Shown piece after piece: positions 32,270 to 40,756 of a stretch of 64,000 nucleotides of DNA. The stretch is taken from NCBI GenBank assembly GCA_024710355.1, contig JANJUX010000046.1:107262-171261 (forward strand), read 5' to 3'. Position 1 is the first letter of the stretch, and each line of letters opens with the position of its first letter. The notes under the pieces were generated by a model. It did not search any database. It saw only the letters and a program-made list of their open reading frames with translations, and was not told the DNA's origin. This DNA is from Candidatus Rifleibacteriota bacterium. Lineage in GTDB: Bacteria; Muiribacteriota; Ozemobacteria; Ozemobacterales; Ozemobacteraceae. Position numbers and translations under genes: made by a program.

Positions 32270-35239
32270 TCAATTTTCATGCTCGCTGCATTTGATACCT
32301 TTTTCATCGATAGTCCAGGTCCCTGAAGTCGGGCACGGAGGAACACCGAGTTTTTTTGCCAGTTCTTCAATTGAGCCGGTTTCGAGAGTGCCGCTGGCAT
32401 TGATGGCTTTGGTGTTCTGTAGATATCGGAACAGTCGATTGCGGTTGTAGCTGCAGCAGGCGTGTTCGTCGAGAATCATCGGAATCGCCGGAACTTCGTT
32501 ATGCTGGTTACAGTAGATCAGACCGCTGACCGCATCGGTTCTTATCGAGCCGCCGGTCGGACAGCTCTTTTCAAGTTCGGGAGAGTAGAACATGCGGTTC
32601 ATGAAGCATATCGTTCGCGACATGTAGATTTCGAGTAGTTTGCTGGCCAGGCCATACCAGCGGTTAAAGCGTTTTGTCAGCCAGCCTGCGATGTTTTCGA
32701 AATCGGTCGATATGTAGATGACGTCTTCGTCACCACGCACTTTTATCACGGTTTCGAGGCCCATCTGCTGCGTTTGCACCTTGAAAGCGAAAAGGCTGCG
32801 GGCAAACCTCTTCATGAATTCGTCATTTTCGGCTTTGCCGGTCGTGGCGGCCGAAAATTCATTCAAGCTGCCGTCTTTGTAACTGTATTTTGTATGAATT
32901 CTTATAAAGGGTGCGAAAGGGTTTTTGACAAAGGGCTGCAGCATCTGTGGTATGAAAGCTGCAAAATTTTCCCAGTTATAGATAAGTTCGATAAAACTTT
33001 CTGGATTGAAGGGGCAAAGTTGGCTGAGCAGCTCGACGCGGTCGTTGTCAGAAAGCGGTCTGCCGCTGAGATAGACAGAGTTGCGGTCAGCAACGGCATA
33101 GATGCGGCGCTTGCCGAGGCTGAACTCGCAGCGGTCAGGCTGCTCGTCATTTTGTCGCAAAATATTGAGTTGCGAGAAGTAATTCGACAGCAGTCCGAGC
33201 ATGGCGCTGCCGGTAATCGACTCGGTTTCGATCCTGATTGTAGCGTTCTTTCTCGGTTTGAATGGCTTGTTTACGAAGATGGTGACTGATTTGTCGGCAA
33301 AATTTGCCGCGCCGGCAATCGAAGTGCCGAGCCATCTGAAGAATTGCGGCCCGAACGAAATGACCAGAGTATGTGAACTTACAGGCGGTAGACCATTGAA
33401 AAGCTTGTCGGCCGGCTTTTCGTTATCTGTATTTTCGCTGGTCGTCTGTGCTTCAGGAGTGGCTACCTGCAGAGATTCTGGTGCAGTCGCCGATTCGGGA
33501 GCATCGTCGAGGGTCAGAGATGGTTTGCTGCCGTCTGCCAGGTTGTAGCTGTTGAAAAGAGGTTCGCTCAATGGTCTGATGCCCGATTTTACATCAGAGC
33601 AGAGCTTGGTGATATCGATTGCCTTGTCGTAGAGTTTTTCTTCCTGGTACAACCGGGCAATGCTCATCAGAATATTGTTGATTCTTTCCTTGTCTGCTCT
33701 TTCACCCATAAGAGTGTGGTAGTCGGCAAGTGCTGAGTGATAAGACTTTAATCTCACGGCCAGGTAAAGAGAGTTGTCAGGGTCTTTCAGCTTCGGGTCG
33801 GCCTTGAAGGCTTCTTTGAGATAGGCGATTGCCGAGTCGAAATCATTCTTGTCGAGATAAACCCGCCCGATATGTAACAGAACCTCGCCCTGACCGGAAA
33901 CAATCTGATTGGCTTTCAGAAGGTAAACGAGTGCCTTGTCGAGATCGCCGTCGCGGTAGTATGCCCAGCCGAGAGTGTCAATATAAGAGGCGTTGTTCTT
34001 TTCGAGCTGAACAGCTGTTTCGGCCATCTCTATCGCCTGTTTGATATTGCTGTTTTGTTCAGTGTAAAGATAAGCCAGGTTGTTGAGTGCTTCTGCCGAG
34101 TCGGGCCTGATCTTGATGGCTTCCTGGTAATGTTCAGCTGCTTTGTCCAGTTCGCCGGTTGCGTAGTAAACTGTTGCCAGATGATAATGCGTGTCGTAGA
34201 CATTCATTTTCATTGACAGAGATTTTTTGAGTTCTTCTTCGGCTTTTTTGAAATCACGGTTTTTGAAGGCAGCCCAGCCAAGGCTGTCTCTGAAACCAGG
34301 ATTGGCCGGGTCCATGTCGACGGCGCGCTGGCAGAGTTCCTGAGCCATCTGGGTGTTTACGCCATATTCAGCGTAGAGGTAGCCGAGATTGTTGAGAGCG
34401 TGCGGGTTATTGGGTGAGAGTTCGAGGATTTTCTTGTAAACCGCTTCTTCAAGCCAGAATGGTTCGGGTTTGTTGCGGGTCTGATAGTCTTCGTGCAGGC
34501 CCATGTATATGCCGAGCAGTGAGTTCTGCAGTTTGGCATTGCGCGGATCAAGTGATGAGGCCTTTTCGTAGGAAGCGATCGACAGAAACAGTGAGGTGTC
34601 CATGGAACCGAGAAATCTGAACGCCTGACCCATGACATAATAATAGTGTGCTGTGCGAGGAATGAGTGTCAGCGCACGTTTGAGATCTTCTTCCGGTTTC
34701 ATCGGCTCAAAGTAGCCATTTGGTCGGTGGCGCAGCGCCTGGAAAACTATGGCTTTAATCAGCCAGTAATCACCGTTTTTCCCCAGACGTTCTTCTGAAT
34801 CCAGCAGGAGCTCTTCGAGGGCATGGTCTTTTTCGTTTTTGGGGTCATCTGTTTTATCGATGCTCAGCAGCAGGCCATTGAAGAAAATGTCACGCAGACG
34901 CTCTTCGGGAGTGAAGTCTTTTTTGCCGGTGCTTTTGAACAGACTTGTACTCATCTTGATCAGTTCGTCACGGCGGGGTGTGTCAGAAAGCTTGATCAGG
35001 CTGAACCAGCGCGAAATGGCGTGCAACTGCGCCAGCATGTTTCCCGGCTGCTCTGAGATGTATTTTTTCAGCAGCGTCAGGTTAAAATCACTTGGTTTGG
35101 TTTTTTCAAATCTGATTTCTTCGATGCCGAACAGGGGCAGGCCAAAATCGAAGTTTACTTCGGCCCGCAGCGCCGTGGTGATGCTCAGGATCGTGATAAG
35201 GGCCAGAAGAACCGTTTTGAACGAAGTTTTGCTCTGCAT
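32270..35239 (-). CDS. Large secreted TPR-repeat protein
   Basis: This 989-residue protein has a signal peptide (MQSKTSFKTVLLALITILSITTALRA). A long tetratricopeptide array follows (about residues 170-540), with consensus units such as NNPHALNNLGYLYAEYG, NPGFRDSLGWAAFKNRDFKKAEEELKKSL, YDTHYHLATVYYATGELDKAAEHYQEAIKIRPD and ASYIDTLGWAYYRDGDLDKALVYLLKAN. A Pro/Ala/Thr linker (about 570-610) separates it from a 350-residue C-terminal domain I do not recognise, which contains CPTGGSIRTDAVSGLIYCNQHNE and ends with a CPTSGTW motif (possible Cys pairs). It probably scaffolds a periplasmic or outer-membrane complex. GGAGGCAAC precedes the ATG. It is 29 bp after the VWA gene, likely one operon. Confidence 0.8.
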   Translation of the reverse strand: MQSKTSFKTVLLALITILSITTALRAEVNFDFGLPLFGIEEIRFEKTKPSDFNLTLLKKYISEQPGNMLAQLHAISRWFSLIKLSDTPRRDELIKMSTSLFKSTGKKDFTPEERLRDIFFNGLLLSIDKTDDPKNEKDHALEELLLDSEERLGKNGDYWLIKAIVFQALRHRPNGYFEPMKPEEDLKRALTLIPRTAHYYYVMGQAFRFLGSMDTSLFLSIASYEKASSLDPRNAKLQNSLLGIYMGLHEDYQTRNKPEPFWLEEAVYKKILELSPNNPHALNNLGYLYAEYGVNTQMAQELCQRAVDMDPANPGFRDSLGWAAFKNRDFKKAEEELKKSLSMKMNVYDTHYHLATVYYATGELDKAAEHYQEAIKIRPDSAEALNNLAYLYTEQNSNIKQAIEMAETAVQLEKNNASYIDTLGWAYYRDGDLDKALVYLLKANQIVSGQGEVLLHIGRVYLDKNDFDSAIAYLKEAFKADPKLKDPDNSLYLAVRLKSYHSALADYHTLMGERADKERINNILMSIARLYQEEKLYDKAIDITKLCSDVKSGIRPLSEPLFNSYNLADGSKPSLTLDDAPESATAPESLQVATPEAQTTSENTDNEKPADKLFNGLPPVSSHTLVISFGPQFFRWLGTSIAGAANFADKSVTIFVNKPFKPRKNATIRIETESITGSAMLGLLSNYFSQLNILRQNDEQPDRCEFSLGKRRIYAVADRNSVYLSGRPLSDNDRVELLSQLCPFNPESFIELIYNWENFAAFIPQMLQPFVKNPFAPFIRIHTKYSYKDGSLNEFSAATTGKAENDEFMKRFARSLFAFKVQTQQMGLETVIKVRGDEDVIYISTDFENIAGWLTKRFNRWYGLASKLLEIYMSRTICFMNRMFYSPELEKSCPTGGSIRTDAVSGLIYCNQHNEVPAIPMILDEHACCSYNRNRLFRYLQNTKAINASGTLETGSIEELAKKLGVPPCPTSGTWTIDEKGIKCSEHEN

Positions 35240-35268
35240 TGTTGCCTCCGTGGTTGCCCGTCAGATGT

Positions 35269-36312
35269 TTATTTCCAGGTGCGGGTTCGGGTGAGCTTGT
35301 TGCCACCCTCGTTGATGGTCAGCTCGATTGAGCCAGGCTGATTTGTGTCGTTGGCGACCGAAAACTCGACAACCTGAACGTTGTTGATTATCTGGCCAAG
35401 CTTTTTGAACCAGTCAGCCAGTCTGCTGCTGTCAGGAACATACGAATAATAGCCGTCGGTGCTGTTTGAAAGATTGCGCAGGTTGGTTACCTCGAGCCAG
35501 CCGAAGCCAAATACAAACACCGAAATGTTATGAATCTGGCAACGGCGGATAACATCGTCGATGCTGGCGGTCGAAGCATTGTCGTTGCCGTCGGTGGTCA
35601 AAATGACAAACCTGAAGTGTGGCCGGGCCTGAATCTTGTCGACCCCGGTGTCGATGCCGTCGAACAGCGCTGTATTCTGCAGATTGATGCGTTTCTGGAT
35701 AGCGGCGGTTATGGCATTTTTATCGGTGGTGAGGGGCTGAACTTCGTTAACTTTGTTATTGAATTTGATGACGCCGGCCGAGAACGGAATTAGAATCTGG
35801 CCGATCAGGTCGGAAAAATTCTTTTCAATAGCCGTCAGATCTTCAGGAAACATGCTGCCCGAGTAATCCATGACGCATGAATAGCTCATCGGGTCGGTCA
35901 TGGCCTGGTAGGCATGCAATGGTCTGACCCTTTCTACGACAGCATTGAGGTCGGTGCCATTTTTGTCTTTGGCCGCAAGAGTGACGTTACCGGCGTTGAC
36001 GACCTTGACCGGACTGCCGTCTTTGTCGGTCATCGACACAAACATGTAGAATTTTTTCGGCTCATTCTTCTCGACGCCGTGAATACGCAGGGCATTGCTG
36101 AAGTCATCTTCAGGTTTGAGGTTGGGGTGATAGGAGCTGAAGAAAGTCAGGTAGCGTCTCAGTGTTTCAAGCAGAGAGTTGGAAGCACCGAAGCTCGATG
36201 CCATCAGATACCATAGGATACCCAGGCACAGAAGCATGAACAGGACCAGAAACAATATATATTTCCAGACGGGAATTCTTAGCCTTTCGCCTCCTGGAGC
36301 AACTTCTACCAT
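35269..36312 (-). CDS. Membrane-anchored von Willebrand factor A domain protein
   Basis: This 347-residue protein has one N-terminal transmembrane helix (YILFLVLFMLLCLGILWYLMA), a short Ig-like region (about residues 85-140) and a VWA domain (about 143-310). The MIDAS motif is intact: D149-Y-S151-G-S153 (CVMDYSGSMF), a Thr in LQNTALFDGID, and Asp in VILTTDGNDN. VWA domains bind partner proteins through a metal ion. ATG 36312 follows GGGGTGAGACTG and is preferred to 36357. The next gene is the giant TPR protein, a natural partner in an envelope complex. Confidence 0.83.
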   Translation of the reverse strand: MVEVAPGGERLRIPVWKYILFLVLFMLLCLGILWYLMASSFGASNSLLETLRRYLTFFSSYHPNLKPEDDFSNALRIHGVEKNEPKKFYMFVSMTDKDGSPVKVVNAGNVTLAAKDKNGTDLNAVVERVRPLHAYQAMTDPMSYSCVMDYSGSMFPEDLTAIEKNFSDLIGQILIPFSAGVIKFNNKVNEVQPLTTDKNAITAAIQKRINLQNTALFDGIDTGVDKIQARPHFRFVILTTDGNDNASTASIDDVIRRCQIHNISVFVFGFGWLEVTNLRNLSNSTDGYYSYVPDSSRLADWFKKLGQIINNVQVVEFSVANDTNQPGSIELTINEGGNKLTRTRTWK

Positions 36313-36417
36313 CAGTCTCACCCCGTGATCATTTGAATTGCCCACATGATACCACAACTGCCGCGAATCATACAGGGAATGATCACAAAGGCGAGTAATT
36401 TTAATAAAAAATTATGT

Positions 36418-36474
36418 GGAAAAAAAAGAGCGGCAAACGGGCCGGGACATTGTTTATGGCCCGTCTGTTGCCGC
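36418..36474 (-). terminator. Strong terminator downstream of the MotA-like gene
   Basis: GCGGCAA-ACGGGCC (36430-36443) pairs with GGCCCGT-CT-TTGCCGC (36458-36474). On the minus strand it is followed by TCTTTTTTTTTCC. Confidence 0.85.
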
Positions 36475-36516
36475 ACAAGAAAGGTTGGGTTGGGTGGGGG
36501 AAAATCAGAGGAGAGC

Positions 36517-36882
36517 TCAAATTTGCCTTAAACTGAAAATACTGCAGAAAAGCCTGACTGCAGCACCATAAAACATGCTTAGAAGGCTGACTGCCAGATA
36601 TGGGCCGATAGTCTGTGGTTCGGCAAGATTTGTCAGAACCATTATCAGACCGCTGAGCGCAACCACAATGCCAGACAACCATGCGCCCTGACCTATGGCG
36701 TGCAGTTTGCCCGTCTGAGTCTGCCCAGGGGTTGCAGAAAAAAGGATTGCACCGGCAATGCCCATAAATACGGCCCCTGCGGCCGGCAGATCAATGAAGC
36801 TGGTTGGAGAACCGCTCAGCAAAACCGGAAATACAACTACTGCAGAAAGCATTAATGCCCCGACGTAATTGGATGCGCTCAT
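36517..36882 (-). CDS. Small membrane protein resembling the N-terminal half of MotA
   Basis: This 121-residue protein has four predicted transmembrane helices. FIDLPAAGAVFMGIAGAILF resembles the MotA stretch FID-P-SLLIVLGGTLGA, and LSMFYGAAVRLFCSIFSLR resembles MotA TLYGALLAN-F. The cytosolic torque loop and the conserved proton-path residues of full-length MotA are missing, and no MotB or flagellar gene is near. It may be a stand-alone member of the MotA/TolQ fold class or only a look-alike. ATG 36882 follows AAGGGCAG; the frame extends 63 codons further upstream but through a C8 tract and low-quality sequence. Monocistronic with a strong terminator. Confidence 0.45.
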   Translation of the reverse strand: MSASNYVGALMLSAVVVFPVLLSGSPTSFIDLPAAGAVFMGIAGAILFSATPGQTQTGKLHAIGQGAWLSGIVVALSGLIMVLTNLAEPQTIGPYLAVSLLSMFYGAAVRLFCSIFSLRQI

Positions 36883-37046
36883 TTTCTGCCCTTTCAATGG
36901 AAATATCCGGCTGAAAAGTATAAAGCATAATATGTGCCAGGTTGCGAGATCTTGATTGGATGATGGTTTTGCGGGGGGGGTGGCATGAATGTTTGTTTGT
37001 GTGGGGAAAATATACAAACAAAATTGGGAAAATTTCCCTGCTAAAA

Positions 37047-37078
37047 CAAAAACCGGGACATGCTTGCGCATGCCCCGG
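37047..37078 (-). terminator. Terminator of the Ala/Pro lipoprotein gene
   Basis: CCGGGACATGC (37053-37063), loop TTGC, GCATGCCCCGG (37068-37078), one mismatch. Followed on the minus strand by TTTTTGTTTT. Confidence 0.85.
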
Positions 37079-37091
37079 CGGGTGTCAGCTA

Positions 37092-37412
37092 TCAGTTGCC
37101 GGTAGGAGCCGGAGTTTCGGGAGCAGCAGGAGCTGCGTCGGGAGCCGGAGTGACCGGAGCTGCATCGGGGGCCGGGGCAGCCGGAGCGTCAGCAGCGGGA
37201 GCTGCGGGGGCGTCAGCGGCTGGAGCAACAACAGGAGCTGCATCAGGGGCAACGGCAGCGGGAGCAGCTGCGTCAGGAGTTGTTGCAGCGGCGGGAGCTG
37301 CAGCCGGAGCAGCGGTAGTAGCGTTTGCATCAGCCGGTTTTGCAGGTTCAGAACCGCAGCCTACAACAGCCATAGCACCACAAAGAACAAGACCAAGAGC
37401 GAGCTTTCTCAT
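37092..37412 (-). CDS. Ala/Pro/Asp-rich repetitive lipoprotein
   Basis: This 106-residue protein has a lipoprotein signal peptide with lipobox VVGC (MRKLALGLVLCGAMAVVGC), so Cys19 would be lipidated. The mature part is low-complexity, made of loosely repeated units such as PDAAP, ADAPAAP and PAADAP (about residues 30-104), which would be extended and flexible. It could span the periplasm or tether the envelope, but nothing shows a specific function. GGAGAAAAAT precedes the ATG. The opposite strand also has an open frame here, which is a mirror effect of the repeat composition. Confidence 0.75.
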   Translation of the reverse strand: MRKLALGLVLCGAMAVVGCGSEPAKPADANATTAAPAAAPAAATTPDAAAPAAVAPDAAPVVAPAADAPAAPAADAPAAPAPDAAPVTPAPDAAPAAPETPAPTGN

Positions 37413-37584
37413 ATTTTTCTCCTTGAACAAGAACGATAAGTTCAGTCGTTTTCGTTGTAAACGATTAGGCGTGTACACTACTGCAAAGTTTTCATAAAAT
37501 CAAGTTTTATTGCATCCGGACTAAAATTTGCCCGTTGAAAATTAATGACCGAACTTGCCAGAATACAGTTATAATCGGAGTGAA

Positions 37585-37827
37585 ATGAATTTTTTCAGTG
37601 AACATATTTATTACGTTCTATATTTTGCCCTGTTTGGTCTTGTTCATGCAGGGCTTTTAGTTCACGCCCTGGTGACCGGCCGCACCAGCATTGAATGCCG
37701 GAAGTGTCTCCGGGCAAAGAGACCGGTTTACTACTGGTTTTATGTTTTTATGTATCTGCTAACAGCTGTGTTGTTTTTCTGGGGCGTAGGGTACGAGATC
37801 GCCCTCTATTCTACTTCGATTCCATGA
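37585..37827 (+). CDS. Small two-helix membrane protein
   Basis: This 80-residue protein has two transmembrane helices (YVLYFALFGLVHAGLLVHALV and YYWFYVFMYLLTAVLFFWGVGY) joined by a basic loop with ECRKCLRAKR, a possible metal or redox Cys pair. No family is recognised. GGAGTGAA directly precedes the ATG at 37585, which decides the start. Its end overlaps the end of the cyclase gene on the other strand by 17 bp. Confidence 0.6.
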   Translation: MNFFSEHIYYVLYFALFGLVHAGLLVHALVTGRTSIECRKCLRAKRPVYYWFYVFMYLLTAVLFFWGVGYEIALYSTSIP

Positions 37828-40126
37828 TCCAGACACCGGCCCAGTCTTCTGGTGGCGGGTTTTGTCCGAGAAATTGTGCCCGCTCTATATAAATTTTGCT
37901 GGGTTTGTCGTCGTGATTGATTTTCAGGCAATCACCGAAGAGCTTGATCGCGATATCCCATTTTCTGGCACGGTATGCAGCCAGGCCGTCTTTGAATAAA
38001 CCCATAACTTCGCCAATCCCGGGAAAGCTCTCGCGGGTATGGTACGAAAGCACTTCATAAATTGCGACTGGCCTGGTTTTGCCTTTGACCACCACCAGAT
38101 CGATCTCACGCAGACGATATGTCCCTTTCAGTTTGCGCATAGTGAATTCGCTTATGAGAATCTTCGACCCGTATTGTTTGCAGGCAGACTCGAGACGGGC
38201 GGCAAGATTGACGCCGTCGCCGATAATCGTAAAGTCCATGCGCTTGTTCGAGCCGATGTTGCCGGAAACTACCGTGTCGGTGTTAAGGCCTATGCCTATA
38301 TTTACCGGTAAACGGCCATCTGCGGTTCGTTGCAGATTCCATTTGTTGAGGGTTTCAATCATCGAAATCGATGCCCGAACTGACCTGTCAGCGTCATCTT
38401 CATGCGCGACCGGTATACCGAAAGCCGCCATGATGGCGTCACCGATGAATTTGTCGAGCATGCCGCTCTCATGCTGAATACAATCGACCATCAAAGTAAA
38501 ATATTCATTGAGCAGGGCTACTGTACCCTGTGGGCCAAGCTGCTCGGTCAGTGTCGTGAAACCGCGGATATCAGAAAAAAGAACGGTGCATTCAACGCTC
38601 GACCCGCCAAGCAGCTCGGTGCCGGTTGCCAGCAACCGGTCGGCGATTGCCGGGTCCATGTAGCGCGACATGGTTGATTTGAGGCGCTTTTCGGTGCTGA
38701 TATCTTCGATGACGATCATCGAACCGATACGTTTCTGATCGATGTTTAGCAGTGGCTGTACCGTAAGGTTGACCGCCAGTCTTTCTTCCTGAATCTTCAA
38801 TGGAGCGTCTACAACCGTTTGCTGCTGTTGGGTATCCATTACCAGCTGCAGCTTTTCCATTACCCACTGATTTTCGCCAGCAAAAAGCTCTGCTGCCGGC
38901 CGGTTAATAATTGCCGGGCCTGAGACTTTGAGAATTCTCGCGCAGGCAGCGTTGCAGGTCGCAATTTTCCCTGCTGCATCGAGAGTTATCAGGCCGTTTG
39001 ACATCGATTCGAGCATCGCTTCATTATAATTTTTCATCGCCTGAACGTCAGCGAAGAGCTTGGCGTTTTCGAGAGCGATCGATACCTGAGCGGTAAAAGC
39101 GCGCAGGCGGGCCTCGTCTTCGTGGCTGAATGGGCCGCCGTGCTTGTTCAATACCTGGGTGACGCCAATGGTGCGGCCATTCTTGTTGATTACCGGCACG
39201 CAAAGAATCGAGCGCGTAAAAAAGCCGGTTTTCTTGTCGAATGAGGGATTGAAGCGAAGATCGGCGTAAGCATACGGAATATTGATGGTGCGGCTCGACT
39301 GAAAAACTGCGCCGGCAATACCAACATGGCTTGGCAGCCTGATCTGGGCCGATTCAAGACCCTGACCAACTTCTGACCAGAGTTCATTGGTCTTGTCGTC
39401 ATGCAGAAACAGGGTCGAGCGCTCGGCATTGAGCATGCGCGTCGCTTCAGCCATGACGTTCTGCAGCAGCGAACCAAGTTTGATATCGGAGGTCATTTCT
39501 GAGACAACGTTGATGAATTCGAGTTCCTGCTTGCGAATGGTTTCCATCTGTTCGATAAACTGCAGGCTCTGCAGGGCCATGGCCCCCTGTTCCATCATTG
39601 CCTGCAGCAGGCGCAGATCTTGCTGATTGAACCTGCCCTTTTTCTTGTTGAGAACCTGTGCGACCGCCATCGTTTCGCCTCTGGCCGTTTTGATTGGCAC
39701 GCAGAGGATATTGCGGGTCACAAAACCGGTTTGCTCGTCAATGTTGCGGTTGAAGCGGGGGTCGGCATAGGCGTCGGGTATGATCACGCCCTCACCCTTT
39801 GTAAAAACATAACCTGCAACCCCGCTGGTATTGAGTATGCGGATTTCGCGCATGAAGTTGCCCATGGCTACGCGTGAATAAAGCTCGTTGGTATTGCGGT
39901 CAATAAGAAACAGCGAACCGCGTTCGGCATTGAGTTTCGAAGTTGCAGTTTCAACAAGAATTTTAAGAACCGCATCGAGCGAATCCATTGCTGACATGCG
40001 TTTTGAAATGCCGAGTAGTAGTTCTGCCTCTGCCAGCCGCTTTTTTTGGTTTCTGATGATTGTTGCAGGGCTGTTTGCCGAAGTTTTTCCGGATTTTTCT
40101 GGTTTCATTTCCTGTTTTTTTACCAT
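37811..40126 (-). CDS. GAF-GAF-PAS class III adenylate/guanylate cyclase
   Basis: This is a 771-residue cytosolic protein. It has two GAF domains (about residues 45-195 and 215-365, each with ERGSLFLID/ERSTLFLHD and RNILCVPI/RSILCVPV), a short PAS-like domain (about 370-480), and a class III cyclase catalytic domain (about 500-690). In the catalytic domain, VLFSDIRGFT and GDAIMAAFG supply the two metal-binding Asp. The Lys in LDKFIGD and the RMDFTIIGDGVNLAARLE segment point to ATP as substrate. A short helical tail follows (GLAAYRARKWDIAIKLFGDCLK). GAF domains may bind cyclic nucleotides. ATG 40126 has AAGGA 7 bp upstream; the ATG at 40150 is possible. It follows the coiled-coil gene without a real gap. 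Confidence 0.88.
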   Translation of the reverse strand: MVKKQEMKPEKSGKTSANSPATIIRNQKKRLAEAELLLGISKRMSAMDSLDAVLKILVETATSKLNAERGSLFLIDRNTNELYSRVAMGNFMREIRILNTSGVAGYVFTKGEGVIIPDAYADPRFNRNIDEQTGFVTRNILCVPIKTARGETMAVAQVLNKKKGRFNQQDLRLLQAMMEQGAMALQSLQFIEQMETIRKQELEFINVVSEMTSDIKLGSLLQNVMAEATRMLNAERSTLFLHDDKTNELWSEVGQGLESAQIRLPSHVGIAGAVFQSSRTINIPYAYADLRFNPSFDKKTGFFTRSILCVPVINKNGRTIGVTQVLNKHGGPFSHEDEARLRAFTAQVSIALENAKLFADVQAMKNYNEAMLESMSNGLITLDAAGKIATCNAACARILKVSGPAIINRPAAELFAGENQWVMEKLQLVMDTQQQQTVVDAPLKIQEERLAVNLTVQPLLNIDQKRIGSMIVIEDISTEKRLKSTMSRYMDPAIADRLLATGTELLGGSSVECTVLFSDIRGFTTLTEQLGPQGTVALLNEYFTLMVDCIQHESGMLDKFIGDAIMAAFGIPVAHEDDADRSVRASISMIETLNKWNLQRTADGRLPVNIGIGLNTDTVVSGNIGSNKRMDFTIIGDGVNLAARLESACKQYGSKILISEFTMRKLKGTYRLREIDLVVVKGKTRPVAIYEVLSYHTRESFPGIGEVMGLFKDGLAAYRARKWDIAIKLFGDCLKINHDDKPSKIYIERAQFLGQNPPPEDWAGVWIMESK

Positions 40127-40151
40127 CTGCTTGTCCTTATTGAGCTGCATC

Positions 40152-40691
40152 TCAGACTTTCATTAATTCCATTTCGTGACGCATTGACTGGATCGTTTCC
40201 TGCAGCTGGGCGATCTCATTTTTTGCCTGCATCGCAGCCTTGTGAACTGCATTCTCTTTTTCGGTTCTGCTTAACTCAAGTTCTTCGCGTAGCTTGCCGG
40301 CCATTGCTCTCAGTTGCTGTATCTCTCCGGTGTAATTGACGTGTACGGCCTGAACTGCCGCATCTTTTTCGCTCAAAAGGCCTTCGAGCTTCGCGCGCAG
40401 GCCTTCGATATGCTTTTGCAGCTGGGTGATTTCATCCTGGCGGCCGGAAAGGGCCCGCTGAACTTCCTGTTCACGCTGAATGCCGAGGCGTTCGAGCTCA
40501 TTGCGCAGTTCGCCAATGGTTGCTTTGAGCTGAGCAATTTCAAGGGCAGAATCTCTTTTGGCAGCCTGTACGGCATCGTCGATCATCATCTGCCGTCTTT
40601 CCAGCTCGCTGCGCAGCTCAATTACGGTGCGCTGCAGATCACGAATTTCGGCCTGAAAACTCTGTTCGCCTGTTTTTTTTGCAGCTTTCAT
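40152..40691 (-). CDS. Long coiled-coil protein
   Basis: This 179-residue protein is nearly all alpha-helical coiled coil, with three similar segments of about 50-60 residues (for example EIRDLQRTVIELRSELERR, EIAQLKATIGELRNELERLG, EITQLQKHIEGLRAKLEGLL, EIQQLRAMAGKLREELELS, EIAQLQETIQSMRHEMELM). Each starts with the pattern E-I-x-x-L, so it arose by internal duplication. No other domain is present. GGGAGGG lies 12 bp before the ATG at 40691; an ATG at 40712 overlaps that site. It sits between the tubulin-like GTPase and the cyclase and is a good candidate for an adaptor. Confidence 0.8.
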   Translation of the reverse strand: MKAAKKTGEQSFQAEIRDLQRTVIELRSELERRQMMIDDAVQAAKRDSALEIAQLKATIGELRNELERLGIQREQEVQRALSGRQDEITQLQKHIEGLRAKLEGLLSEKDAAVQAVHVNYTGEIQQLRAMAGKLREELELSRTEKENAVHKAAMQAKNEIAQLQETIQSMRHEMELMKV

Positions 40692-40712
40692 CTGATCGCG
40701 CAACCCTCCCAT

Positions 40713-40743
40713 GAAAAAAGCGGCAGATGCTCTCTGCCGCTTT
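40713..40743 (-). terminator. Terminator/attenuator between the tubulin-like and coiled-coil genes
   Basis: A perfect 11 bp stem (AAAGCGGCAGA / TCTGCCGCTTT) with a 5 nt loop. Read on the minus strand it is followed by TTTTTTCAT and then by the ribosome site of the coiled-coil gene. It may reduce read-through from the tubulin-like gene into the next two genes. Confidence 0.8.
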
Positions 40744-40756
40744 GATAGCCTCTGAA

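Noticed and set aside
37060..37497. 145-codon Ala/Gly-rich plus-strand frame opposite the lipoprotein gene
   Set aside because: It mirrors the Ala/Pro/Asp repeats on the other strand. The minus-strand frame has a signal peptide, lipobox, ribosome site and terminator; this one has none.
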